Origin: Paragordius varius
Taxonomy: Eukaryota > Nematomorpha
Direction: 5' to 3'
DNA length: 64,000 nucleotides
Assembly (NCBI GenBank): GCA_964247055.1
Contig: OZ176053.1
Span: forward strand, 3,720,001 to 3,784,000
Shown: piece after piece, positions 12,542-23,781 of the stretch
How positions within the stretch are numbered: position 1 is the stretch's first letter
Layout of the letters: every line of letters begins with the position of its first letter
Translations under genes and position numbers: made by a program
Notes under the pieces: generated by a model
Seen by the model: only the letters and a program-made list of their open reading frames with translations
Told to the model about the DNA's origin: nothing
Databases searched by the model: none

Positions 12542-13357
12542 ATGATAAATCCATCACCCGATGATAATCAGGGCGAAGGAAACAAGACAGAAAATATGAT
12601 GAGAAAACAACAGTCTCGTAGTAATAGTAAAGACCCATTCGCAACGCCCAAAATTACACGGACCCCATCTCCATCCCCATATTATTTAGATTCGAATGCT
12701 GCTGCTGTATCTAGGCCCCACGGTTCGCATCGATCCTTGAATACTCCGCAAACGGGCTTACGGAGTCATTCATTGGATTGGAGACAGAGGAGACTCGATC
12801 AAACCAATTCTCATTCTCGTACCAATTATAACCGTCATTATCCGCCAAGTGTACCAGCGGTAAGTAATTTAGATTCTTTTAGTGGTGTCACGCCAAACAC
12901 CGGTAACCGATTAAACACAACTAGCAGTAATGCCAGGCATAATGTTAATAACAACACAAGTTACAATACAAGCGTAGCCACAAGTTTTGGCTCTTCACCC
13001 CTATTTTCACCATTCTCGGATGAATCGGAGTACATTGATACGCCTAGATCCCAAAACTATATGTATGGGACACATAATACCCAAGCAGGCAATATTAATA
13101 AAGTACCAACTGATGTCGGAAACAATAAAAAAAGAGGAAAACGCAATGTTGGAATTCAATATGGGAATGGAAAAGATCGCCCAACAACTTTTTTGCAATG
13201 TTTGATGGGACAAGATTCTGAGTTGGAGGAAAAACCGTTTATATATACAGCTATATGGCTCATTTGTATTGGTTTAATTTTATCATTCCTTATATTTATT
13301 ATAGTTATTTGTTTCCTATTATTGTATGAGATGAAACATAAAATCTTAATCCATTGA
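12542..13357 (+). CDS. Unknown Ser/Asn-rich protein with one C-terminal membrane helix
   Basis: A single uninterrupted frame of 271 residues, far longer than chance frames here and with clearly richer codon composition. I do not recognise a family. Residues 1-190 are low-complexity and polar (Ser, Asn, Thr, Pro, Arg, His), with proline-directed Ser/Thr sites such as RTPSPSP (40-46) and DTPRS (166-170). A basic patch, KKRGKRNVG, lies at about 196-204. A hydrophobic helix spans about 234-261, followed by a short basic tail, MKHKILIH. No signal peptide is seen, so the likely topology is tail-anchored or type II with the disordered part in the cytoplasm (inference). The frame could be the last exon of a longer gene, but it opens with a Met soon after an upstream stop. 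It overlaps no repeat family found here. Confidence 0.75.
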   Translation: MINPSPDDNQGEGNKTENMMRKQQSRSNSKDPFATPKITRTPSPSPYYLDSNAAAVSRPHGSHRSLNTPQTGLRSHSLDWRQRRLDQTNSHSRTNYNRHYPPSVPAVSNLDSFSGVTPNTGNRLNTTSSNARHNVNNNTSYNTSVATSFGSSPLFSPFSDESEYIDTPRSQNYMYGTHNTQAGNINKVPTDVGNNKKRGKRNVGIQYGNGKDRPTTFLQCLMGQDSELEEKPFIYTAIWLICIGLILSFLIFIIVICFLLLYEMKHKILIH

Positions 13358-13783
13358 ATATAAAATATTTGCACACTCATTCACATACATATTGGATTAA
13401 AAGTAATTATTATATTTCGACAATCATATATTTATGTATTGTTTGTAAGTTCTAATATAAACTGTAATAAATCAATTATATTTGATACTGGATAGTTTAA
13501 CTATTTTAAGCAAATATATCTTTAATTGCTGTCAGCATAAAATCTTTTCAAGTTAATTTACCCACAAAATTTTGTCCAAAATTTATAATCTAATTTGGTG
13601 AAGGGATTTATAAGATTTTTAAAAATCCCAATATTCGTTTTATTCAATTCAATATCGGATGTTTTTCAGAAATTAGTTTTGCTACTTCAAATTTAAAGGT
13701 CTATTTTGATTCAAAGCGCACCGAACCAGGCCAAACCGCGGCGTGCTAATAACAACAGCTGAATTAATTAATAAGCCTAGGGC
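13358..13783. other. 3' flank of the 12.5-kb gene
   Basis: Contains a possible polyadenylation signal (TAATAAATC near 13465) and otherwise nothing recognisable. Confidence 0.4.
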
Positions 13784-13984
13784 ATGAGTACAATGCGATC
13801 ATGTGTTTTATTATGCGCAGTTTTAAGCATTTTCATAGTAAAACTTTGGTTGGCACTGTCAATTGTCATAGGTTATATATTTGGAAACGTGCGAACATTC
13901 GTAACATTTATATTTGATTTCACATCCCGTATGCAGCGAATATTTTGGATAAATAATGACTTTGGCTGTCCAATATTACCCTAA
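13784..13984 (+). CDS. Possible small membrane protein (66 aa)
   Basis: An open frame of 66 residues that is less A+T-rich than surrounding spacer. Hydrophobic stretches lie at about 6-33 and 38-46, and the end is FGCPILP. No family is recognised and no splice evidence is available. It may be a small membrane protein, an exon fragment or chance; weak call. Confidence 0.22.
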   Translation: MSTMRSCVLLCAVLSIFIVKLWLALSIVIGYIFGNVRTFVTFIFDFTSRMQRIFWINNDFGCPILP

Positions 13985-14802
13985 GGTGCTCTTAGTATAA
14001 ATAGTGGGCGTCTACATAACAAATATCAACTGTTTTAGAATCAATCTTCTAAAAAAATTATGCAATTGGTATAAAGATGAAAATTTGGGAACGAATTATA
14101 TTTTTAATTATTGAACTTGTAAAAATTAGATATTTTAAGAAATAGTTCATATGCTAAACATAAAACTTATAGCAATGTAGGCATTTACAGTATTTTTTAA
14201 TTAACATGTTTTGCGATGCCTGAGTTTACCACATTAACGACTGGCATTCTCTTAAATCCAAATGTGTAAAATTATATACTCTTCTAAGTTTTTATGGAGA
14301 GCTCGATTCTTGAGGACGAATACGATGTTTTCGTCAAAAATTATTGTCCAAGGTTCCTGTAAAGTATTTTGCATAAGGCGTTAATTTATATATATTTTTG
14401 TTATTATGGTCATAAGGCCAAACATTCAATAGACAAATCGATTTTGTCTTTGTTTTTTTTTCATTAATTAAATGATGCATAATAAATTTATTTAAAAATG
14501 TAAATTAAAAACAACGATAGAAAAACTATTCAATGGATCAGGGAATAGCAAAAAAAATACACTATAAAATATTTCAAATTGTAATAATTTAAATCAGTAT
14601 GAAAACGGATTAGCCGATGCCAAACGCGCCGACCTTTGGTTAGAAATTTAAAACTGGGCCGAACCTATAGACATATGTCCAATAAATCATGGATCAATAA
14701 AATATACAGTTCATGGTATAAATAAATTATTTATTCGCTAGATATGTATATAGATATAGGCAAAACATCCCTTATACAAAAATAAGGATATGGATTGAAA
14801 AA
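13985..14802. other. Spacer before NDUFA9
   Basis: No gene or recognised repeat. The right end is the 3' flank of NDUFA9. Confidence 0.45.
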
Positions 14803-17800
14803 CTAAGTTCTGTAAAGAGCTCTTGGAGGTGGATATTCAACGGGTGGCAGTTCATTTATGAAAAAGTCCCCAGCATAATATCGATCAAACGTTCGATCTG
14901 ATCGATAGGCCAACAAACAAAAGGATCCTAGCGAGTTTACATCCGTTCTATAAAAATATAGAATATTAATTTTGTTGCGAAAAAAATGGATTTAAGAAAC
15001 TTTCGCCTCTCGGTTTTTAAACTTGTCAAAACTTATGGAATAAAAATTATTAACTATTATATAGAATATTTGAAATAAAAAAAGTAATAATTACAGTAAA
15101 ATTATATCGAGAAAATGTAAAAAATATAAAACAATTAAAAGACAACCTTGTTTTTAAAACTTTCATTTTTCCTATATAAAGTATTTAATCAGAATTACAA
15201 AATATATAATTGTGTTATACTTTACATTTCCATTAAATGAGTATTATTATAAAAAAATCAAATTAAATCAAGTATGGTTGAAAAAAAATGTTTGTCATTA
15301 TATTTTACAGTTTGTCTGAATAAGCAATATTGTAAAAGTCTCTCTCGAAAAAAAAGTTAAATAAATATTTTACCGCACACACATATCATAACATGAAGTT
15401 TGTGAAAAAACATAAATTATCATGGTAAAAAAATTTGCCTAAATAGGAAATATTTTTTGCCTAACCATAATTTAAATATTATTAATATTTTCTTTTATCT
15501 AAAAGGTTAAAAAATATTAAGCATTAGTTAAATTAACAAATTTCAATATTGATTGATGACCGTAATAGCAAATGTGACGGTAAAAAATTTTAAAATGGAC
15601 TTAAACACATGGAAAAATTTTATAATCAAAAGCAATTTGACTACTACCACCTCTGCATTATTTGATTTATCCAAAATTATGAATTCTAAAATTATACCGT
15701 TCCTGGATTCCCAAATCAGCAAATCCCAGGCTCCGAGGATCCATTTCTTCATTAACGAATTCTAATTCTAGCATTGCCGGAGTAAACTTCCTATCGTCCA
15801 TCCATCGTAAAATTTGAGGAGATACGGTCTTAATAACATATGTGATATTAAACTTAAAATTACAATTTAATTTATGGCCATGGCAAATACAGAGTTTACT
15901 GAATGTGTATGACAAACTATCGCAAAATATTACAGAAATAATCAAAATCGTTATAGTATCAAAAATTATGAAAACCGCAAACAAAAATGATATTTTAAGT
16001 CATTTTTATCAAGGCTTTTTAATATATATATAGTTTACTTTGATCCAAATACCCAGGTCTAATTCTTTACGTTGGTAATCCATAACTTCAGGTTCGTAAT
16101 GCATAAGTTGATGCATCCAATCACACAGTTCAGCTAGGGTGTATGCATATGGACCCGTTAAATAGAATCTATTGAAAATTTCAAGGGCTTTTATGTAATG
16201 ACTCAAGTAAATGTTAATTATAAATTAAAATAAATTTACCAAAAAAAGTATCAAATAAAGACAATATACACAAAAATTTAAATTGTTTCTAAATTAACGT
16301 TATTATAATTTTACTTTGTGTTTTGCTGTTGTAATTGTAATTTTCACTGTAAATTTCCCCCAAAACATTCAAATATTTGATCAATTTTTAATACAAGTAA
16401 CTTTAAAAAAATAGCAGCAATTGAAAAGATGATCAATCAAAGTATAAACATTGCAAAGGCAAACATATTTTATTTCGAAGATATGGCATATACCTTTTCC
16501 CAGCAACCGCTTCCAAAGGCATAAGAGGTGACACAATCTTGCCAATAGCTTTGCAAACATCATAAACGTAAACAGGGGCCTTGATTGTCTCCTCGCCCTT
16601 CTTCCAAAGCGCGACACAATCGCCCGAATGCCGCCAATCAGAACCGTACAAATTAAAGAAACGATCATTGAATCTATTATTTACATAATGATGAAGGGGA
16701 TTGACAAGTTTCTTTAATATTTGTAATCATTTAGTTTTAACCACTTTATTTAAAAAAGTGTATATGATATAATTTATTACGTTTTTCATCAAGGTCGGTG
16801 TCAATAAAAACTAAATTTAAGGTAGAATCACAATAAATTACGACATAATATAAGAATATTTAGCCAAATAATCTCTTATGATTTATGCGAAATAAAAAAT
16901 AAACGATTGGAAAAGGTATGTTATAGTATTCAAAAAGTGTAAGTATTATAAATTATTAGCGTTATAAATTAATACATTAATTCCCTAAATATTTGTAAAC
17001 CATGCAGGATTCGCTTTTATTAAATAACTCTTACGGTCAGAATCCGGTTAAATATTTTATAGGACTTTTCTAATAGCAATAATTTATATGGGTCCACATG
17101 TTTAAAATAACCGTATAGATTTATTTAATAATAATCAATGAAAATTAAAACATATATATTCGCCATTTTCATAAACAAAATTTAAATATGGTTTTGGCTT
17201 TAACACGAGACCTATTTGGTAAATCTATTATAATTAAATCTACTATGTCATATTTTGTTGATATAAAAAATTGAATCATTACAACTATTTAAACACAATG
17301 AAATAACCCGTATATTTGAATTTGTAAAAATACCATAATTTACTAATATAAAATTATATAATAATGGTCTTCTAAGGTTAATATATACATGTTACTAGTT
17401 TCAGGAGTTTGGGAATAAAAAATATGTAAATTTAAAACCCAAAAATGGTAGCTGGTTTGATAATTGTAGCATTTGGGAATTCGCTTAGAACAGCCTCTTC
17501 GCCTAAACCTTTTGTTTTTAAAAATTTGTGTGATTTTTTTGGATTTAATAAGGTAGGACCATTAATTTCATAGGGATTAGCCCCAAAATGAGACATTTGC
17601 ACAAATTTAGACACTCCGCATTCTTTTGCAATTCTAGCTAATTTTCGCGGAATCTCTATATGAGTTTCTTCAAATGTGTAATTTTTTGTTTCAATCAAAG
17701 ATCCTGTAAGCAATTTAAATTCTAATTTTACCTATAAGATTGATGACAACATTAGAATATTTCATTGACTTATAAAGGTTTGCATCATCAATATCATTAG

Positions 17801-18104
17801 GCTGGTATTTGATCAAAAGAATTTGTCCAAGATCACCGTAAACTCTAAAAGTATCTATCCATTGCATATCACAACGATGAGCAATAATCATTTGGGTTCC
17901 TTCACGGCCTAATTAATATGTAAGATTAAGCTAAATACCTAAGTAGTTTACCAAGGCTTCTCCAACAAATCCATTTCCACCAAATATTGTAGCAACAACG
18001 CCATTAAAAGATGATCTTCCACCGGCACCTCTTTTATATGAGCTTAAAGTATCGGGTGTAAATCTTCTCAAACTTTGTTTTAGCAAAGGTATTAGCCTTA
18101 ACAT
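14803..18104 (-). CDS. NDUFA9: NADH dehydrogenase 1 alpha subcomplex subunit 9, 7 exons
   Basis: Accessory subunit of mitochondrial complex I, an atypical short-chain dehydrogenase that binds NADPH and stabilises the matrix arm. Exons: 18104-17939, 17908-17732, 17703-17439, 16673-16494, 16168-16039, 15852-15698, 14947-14803. All junctions are in phase and give 405 residues (human 377). The N terminus MLRLIPLLKQSLRRFT looks like a mitochondrial presequence. The Rossmann motif FGGNGFVG is at 41-48. Family landmarks follow: NVVINLIG, the stretch ending IIKPATIFG, then APVYVYDV, LTGPYAYTL and a C-terminal FADLGI segment. Introns 1 and 2 are 30 and 28 bp; the others are about 0.2-0.8 kb. The start was chosen as the first Met in frame; an ATG 28 bp upstream runs into a stop. 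Its presence implies a respiring mitochondrion with complex I. Confidence 0.95.
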
Positions 18105-18297
18105 GTGCTATAAGCCATCATTTGTTATTCCATATGACTAAAATATAAAATGAGCCCAAAAATGGATCTTACATTTACCATTAAACACAAAAACCTCTTT
18201 TCTAAAACTGATATAAATTTAGTATAGCTGATAGATATACGAATATCGCAAATCGAATTATCATACAATATACTATTTACCTAAAAATAAAATATTT

Positions 18298-18815
18298 TAC
18301 ACTTAGATACAACACATTCATTTCAGCCCTTCGATTTAAATTGAAATATTTCGAAAAATATGAAATGAATTGAAACCATGGAAAAGGTATGCAATTATAA
18401 AATATAATCGAAAATATAAAGAAATTTATTCGAATACTTGATATTATTTATTTATAGGTTAAACCCAAAGGTAAAAATTTAGCCAACATGACATTTGTGC
18501 ACAAGCTAAATATGAAAATAATGCAAAATATACCACTTTTTGTATTTACATTATTGTTAAATGTGATTTTAATAAAATTGGAAATATTTTAGGCTTAAAA
18601 TCAAAAAACGATATTTCCGTAAAATGCTGTAAAAAAATGACGTCCAAAGAGTTTGATATAAAACTATTTTCTCATAATAAATTTTTATAATTTTAGCTTA
18701 TATATATAGTTTTTATTAGGATAGGTGCGACCGTATCTTTCAGTATTTTCTTAAAAAGCAATTTAAATATTGTCTGGGGTATTTAGATACCCCATTTTGA
18801 ATCAAAGTGTTAAAT
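18298..18815 (-). repeat. MITE family A, copy 1 (inverted)
   Basis: Terminal segments match those of 19196-19790 in reverse orientation: TTCGATTTAAATTG on the left and CTGGGGTATTTAGATACCCC on the right. Shared interior includes AAACCCAAAGGTAAAAATTTAG and CATTTGTGCACA. No gene inside. It lies about 200 bp upstream of the NDUFA9 start and could hold promoter sequence. Confidence 0.65.
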
Positions 18816-19195
18816 AGAATTAAGTTTCTATATAATTGGTCGGAAATTAAAATATAATAATAAATTATCAATATTACAGTGGATTTTTTGTATGTGTTCT
18901 CCATATATAATTTTTAAGCATAAATAAAGTTAATTTGGATGTTTGCTATAAACACCAATGTATACAATAACTAAATATATTTACATTTTTATAAAATTTT
19001 ATTATTCATCTTTTAAAATAAGATATGCCTTAGAACTTGCTGTATTTTCTAGTCCGAAAGAACTCTGGAATGTTTTCCGTTTTATCAAAACAATGATCCC
19101 GTCATCGGTAAAAAATGGAAACCTTAATTCAGAGAATTGTTTAGCCGTGATATAAATCTAATAGCTTATGATTAATAAGCCATCTTAAATTTAAC

Positions 19196-19790
19196 AAACA
19201 GGTGTGGTTTGACATTTCGATTCAAATTGGGGTATCTAAATACCCCAGACTTTAGAATTTACAAAAAAATACTGAAGGAAACGGTCCCAATTTAAATTTA
19301 TGCTTCTATCCTGATAAATATTGTATAAATATGCCAAAATATCTTGATATATTTTTTTTTGGAAAAAAATTTCCATCTCAAACTACTTCGACGCCATTTT
19401 ATTTTAAAAAAATTTTGCAAAATATGGTCTTCATTTAATTTTAAGGGTAAAACTAAAGCTTATTTTTTATATAAATTACATCTAACATTGACAAAAATAG
19501 AAAAAGCGGTTTATTTTGTATTATTTTTTAATGTTGCAATTTGACACATGTCACGTTGGCTAAATTTTAACCTTTCAGTTTTAACTCAAAATAAGTAATA
19601 TCAAGTATTTTTGAATAAAATTTTTTATATTTTTCGGTTTATTAATGTTATATAAGTGCAAAATTTTGCCATGGTTTCGATTTGTTCCATACTTTTTAAA
19701 GTATTTGATTATAAACAGGCCTGAGGTATCCAACTACCCCAATTTGAATCGAAGGACTAAAATGAGTGTGTTGTATCCAAGTGTTAATCA
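19196..19790 (+). repeat. MITE family A, copy 2 (best copy)
   Basis: About 595 bp. The left end has TTCGATTCAAATTGGGGTAT followed by CTAAATACCCCAGAC. The right end has GGCCTGAGGTATCCAACTAC followed by CCCAATTTGAATCGAAGGAC. These are imperfect inverted terminal repeats of about 40 bp. The interior has no coding potential. Other copies: 18298-18815 and 45345-45945 (inverted), 56345-56800, 57540-57850 (partial), 62975-63505. Each terminus contains its own small palindrome, GGGGTATCTAAATACCCC. Confidence 0.7.
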
Positions 19791-20119
19791 ATTATTTTTG
19801 CAAATTAATATTAAGAATTCTGTTGTTTCTTTTTTTACAACTCAATTTTTCAATTTAGATTATTTAAATTTTATTAAGGTCGGGGTTATCTATTTATATG
19901 CAATAAATACTTGTATAGAATTCGTGTGAAAATTCTTATGGATCACATTTGATTAAAATTTCATATAATTAATTTAAAGATAAAAATTAATAAATTAAAA
20001 TTTATTAAATTATTTGATCCAGGCTAAATTTAATTTTTGAAAAATATATTCTGAAACGGATATTTTTTACAAGTGTTTTTTTACAATCTACATTCACAAA
20101 TTAGAGTATAGCGTGTGTT

Positions 20120-20710
20120 ATGTCGTTACCAATAAAAGTATTATCTGTAGTTCTTGCCGGCTACTTTATATTCATCGGTGTTACCAAAGTTACAGATAAA
20201 GTCGATAGAAATTTTTTCTTAGGACATGTATTATACCAATTTAATTGTAGGTGAATGATTACAAGAAATTTGTTTTGAATATACGGAACCCAATTAAACA
20301 ACACACTGGATATCTTATAAAATCCAAATATTTAAGAAGAGGAATAGGTGGAGCTGAAATTTTATTTGGATTTTTTATGTTACCTCTCTTTCCAAGTACA
20401 CTTATTTTATTATATTATAGGATTTATTTCAAATCTTTCTAACCTAGTTTTACTCGCTACGGTTGGCTTAATTATTTTAATGCACATCAGTCTGCAACGA
20501 GGAATTGAGTATCTGGCAGCTCCGATTGTTTTTGCTCTACTTTTATTGGCACGACTTATAATGGTTTATCAAACAAAAACAATTAAGCACACATACCAAC
20601 CACCCAAAAACTATACTCAGTATGACAAAAAAGAAAAACTTAGCGATAATGAATCGGAAGAAACAGAACAATCGGATTTGGATGAAGGTGGTGATCAAAT
20701 GGACGATTAA
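20120..20710 (+). CDS. TMEM35/NACHO-like four-helix membrane protein, 3 exons
   Basis: Exons 20120-20227, 20251-20395 and 20421-20710 are separated by introns of 23 and 25 bp and give 180 residues (human TMEM35A has 167). Features match the TMEM35A/B family: an N-terminal hydrophobic helix with GYFIFIGVTKVTDKV, a YKKFVLNIRN segment, RRGIGGAEILFGFFML (helix 2), ISNLSNLVLLATVGLIILMH (helix 3), YLAAPIVFALLLLARLIM (helix 4), and an acidic, polar cytoplasmic tail of about 40 residues. TMEM35A (NACHO) is an endoplasmic reticulum chaperone for nicotinic acetylcholine receptor assembly; TMEM35B is a paralog of unclear role. Assignment to the family is firm, and to NACHO itself only tentative. The gene converges on the 20891-21784 gene, with 180 bp between stop codons. 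Confidence 0.88.
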
Positions 20711-20890
20711 TTTTTTCAGAGTCTCAGTTTGCCAAAAAATAAATTAATAATAACTAATATTATTATGTTGTACATGCTTTAGTCACCATATTGAATGATT
20801 GTATATCTTTAAAATTACTAAACACCCTATCTTTTTTTTAAATAATACTTTATTTTATTAACATAGCTCAATTTGTCAATAAATTTTGAT

Positions 20891-21784
20891 TTAATATTCA
20901 TTGGTACATTCAAACAAATATAATTCATGATAAAAATTATTTTCATGCCCTAACGTTTGGTAGTTATTTTCAGATATCATATCTTTGATATAGGTTTTCA
21001 TATCCACTATAGAATTTTCTGTGTCTAACATTGGTACGATTTTTTTATTAACGATAAATTCCAAATCATTTCCATCTTCGATACAATAAAATGATACCTT
21101 ATGCAATTTATATGCAGAAATTTTATCATATTTCTTCCCAACTATTTCGAATAAGTGTTTAAAATTTTGCGGCGACGCTTGTTTGATGGGAGAAAAGGGG
21201 TGCGAATTCATCCATGGTCTTTGCCACGGTGTTCCAGATTTAAACTTTATTTTTTCGATTTTAGACATTCTGATTGGTGGAACATTCCAAGTTAAAAAAT
21301 ATATAATACTTTTGGATAGTGATAGTTGATTTTGCAATTGACTTAAAAACATCTCTATATCATCTATCCAATTAATTGCTGAATAAACGAATATGATATC
21401 ATACTGTTTTTTTAATGTGGGCTCCGCTAATGAATCGATTGCACCGTAATTGATATTCATATTAGATTCAGATATATCTTTTAACTTTATTTGTATAGTT
21501 TTTTCGGTAATTGTTTGGTTAGACATTTTAAGCTCTGTTGTACTTGTTATGTCATTTAAGGTACCAACATAATCATTTATATCAGTATCCATGTTTATTA
21601 AACTTTCTTTGGGTTTCAGCCCTTTTGCAAACATAGGGGATATCCTATCAAATTCCTCGGTTTCTTGCAAAAGTATCAACATATTAGTGACTTTGTTTTC
21701 TCGAATAAATCCATATCCAATTATTTCGAGTGCGTTATTAACTATAACATTTTCCATTTTGTCTGTGCACAAAAAGTTAGACAT
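20891..21784 (-). CDS. Divergent class I methyltransferase-like protein
   Basis: A single-exon frame of 297 residues. The middle and C-terminal parts resemble SAM-dependent methyltransferases of the juvenile-hormone-acid-methyltransferase-like group: an acidic loop INYGAIDSL (111-119), then YDIIFVYSAINWIDD (128-142) followed by a helix and strand, where the family has FDxIFSxxxLHW, then PWQRPWM and a C-terminal cap helix region. The glycine-rich SAM motif I is degenerate: the best candidate is ALEIIGYG (18-25) where DxGxGxG is expected, and the strand after it lacks a clear acidic SAM-binding residue. It may be a catalytically weak or dead homolog, or a different Rossmann protein. Substrate unknown. 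It converges on the TMEM35-like gene. Confidence 0.5.
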   Translation of the reverse strand: MSNFLCTDKMENVIVNNALEIIGYGFIRENKVTNMLILLQETEEFDRISPMFAKGLKPKESLINMDTDINDYVGTLNDITSTTELKMSNQTITEKTIQIKLKDISESNMNINYGAIDSLAEPTLKKQYDIIFVYSAINWIDDIEMFLSQLQNQLSLSKSIIYFLTWNVPPIRMSKIEKIKFKSGTPWQRPWMNSHPFSPIKQASPQNFKHLFEIVGKKYDKISAYKLHKVSFYCIEDGNDLEFIVNKKIVPMLDTENSIVDMKTYIKDMISENNYQTLGHENNFYHELYLFECTNEY

Positions 21785-22877
21785 TTTTTTGTTAAAAAAA
21801 TAATACTCTATTTCGTTTTAAAAGCCTAATACTTCAAATATTTTGAATGAACTTCAGTTTTATTTACATTCAATAACATGTACATATAAGTTTGTTTTTA
21901 TTTATAAACATTTTTATCCATTTATATGCATGAAAGCTATCCCTTTCAACACTATTACTTATATGTTACTGTAAAAATTAAAGAAAATTATCATCAGCAA
22001 CTAAAAATAACCTCTACAGTAAGATGTGAGATACAAACATATTTATTTTATCTTTTTTTATAAGAAAATTTGCTCAATAATTTTGGGGTAATTAGAATGG
22101 TACGGTTATTAATTTAAAAAACATAAAAATACATCTACCATTTTCATACAATTTCATCCCATTTAATTATTGCCCCATTAATAGATAAGTATGAATTCTG
22201 CCTTTTTTAGCGTGATATTCTTAAATCTTACCCAGTTACTGATTAAACAATAAGCTTTATTTTTAAGTTAGCAGAACAGTTAGCCCCTTACGAAGGTGGA
22301 GCTTCCATATATTATATTCAAAAACCTTTTTTAAAAACCCAAACCAACTCTTACTCTTTGATGAAGGGCTTAAACGTTATGTAACTCGTGCCCATAGAGG
22401 GGTGGCATAGAAAACAATTATACAATCTACAATTCAAATCAGCCTCGAACAATTCAAATTCACCCTTGAACAATTCAAATTCATCCTAAAAATGACTTTC
22501 GGGTTAATATAACTGCAATATATCTTTATGGCATAGTTTATTATTTTTTCAGTATTATTTTAATTTTAGAAATTTTATTTTTTATAAAACACATAATTTA
22601 TTTTAGGATGATTATAAAATAGACTGCCAAAATCTATGGAGAAGATTTTAGCATTATAAATTTTTCTTAGAATGAAAAGGTATAATTGTGAAAACATGAT
22701 ATATATATATATATATATATATTGAGTGTAAATAAGTACATTGGTCGTTTGAAAAAGATATTTGTCTCTATATTTTTACGTTCTGTCCATATAATTTCAA
22801 TTTTTACTATATATATATTATGGTGTGCCAAATTTTGGGTCAAAAATATAGCTTTTTTTAATTTTTATATTTTAAAT
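21785..22877. other. Spacer with a family B MITE fragment and a TA tract
   Basis: No gene. A family B copy lies near 22410-22690 (CAATTCAAATTCACCCTTGAA). A (TA)n tract is at 22700-22723, and a copy of the ACGTTTTGTCCGTATAATTT-like repeat is at about 22745-22815. Confidence 0.55.
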
Positions 22878-23126
22878 CAGGGGTGTTCAACACAAATGGC
22901 TTTGCGGGCCGCATTCAAAATATATATGGGCATTAAATAATTTATTAGATTTCAAACATAATTCAAAAAAAAAATTTGGAAAGACTTATTTAGAAAATTT
23001 GTCCAAGCAATATCAATTTTATCAAAATTTTGTGAATATTTTATGCAAATTATGGATTCCAAATTTTTCGCGAGTCGCACAGAAATCTCGGCTGGCCGCA
23101 TGCGGCCCGCGTGTTGGCCACCTCTG
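22878..23126. mobile_element. hAT-type MITE, 249 bp
   Basis: Ends are CAGGGGTGTTCAACAC and, read inverted, CAGAGGTGGCCAACAC, with internal GCGGGCCGC and GCGGCCCGC segments. The flanks TTTTAAAT (22870-22877) and TTTTAATT (23127-23134) match 7 of 8, as expected for the 8-bp hAT target duplication. No coding capacity. Relatives: 30216-30557, 39071-39249, 47810-48084, 50809-51013, and single ends near 33298, 40913 and 63750-63783. Confidence 0.8.
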
Positions 23127-23647
23127 TTTTAATTCGACATACCAACTTAAGTGAAAAAAATTGGGGGCATGTTGAAGGATTAAAAAACTGAGTTAACTGT
23201 TTAAAGAAATAGATAATGGCAAGAAAATATTCACTTTAACCAAATTTGTTTATGTTCTAAATTATATCATAAGCTATACAATGTTTGGATTTAAATTCTC
23301 CATTTATGTGTGCCGCAAAAGTCTAAAATTATAGCGATCGGTTAAAATGAGCTGGTATCTTTATCATAAACGCAAAAGGCAGGGATTGCGCCATTGCAAT
23401 ATCGACTCAATTATTACATTAAAGGCAAGAATGATACTATGGTTTAAATTTTTTAGCAATAATTTTGTTTCGTATTTTAGAGTTTTTTGAAGCATGCTAG
23501 AAAGCGTATAAATATTATAAAATCACTTCAAAAATTTGATGCCCGCTGTATTTCAATTATCTGACTTTTATTAAAATTTAAAAATATTAAAGTTTTTTCT
23601 TACTACTAAAATGTTTTCTACCCATCGACTATTTACAAAACATTTTG
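23127..23647. other. Spacer between the two hAT elements
   Basis: A+T-rich; nothing recognised apart from the MITE target duplication at its left edge. Confidence 0.4.
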
Positions 23648-23781
23648 ACTATATATAAGGTGACCAGATTTTTTGAAGGAAAAAGCGGGACAAATCTGAG
23701 AAATGGGGGGGGGGGGTTATGAGGTGGGGTGTACAACCAAAAATTTTTATACAAAAAATTTATTGTAGTATTTATTTATTT

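Noticed and set aside
15553-16206. Plus-strand open frames of 63-70 residues
   Set aside because: They are antisense shadows of NDUFA9 exons 5 and 6 and their introns.
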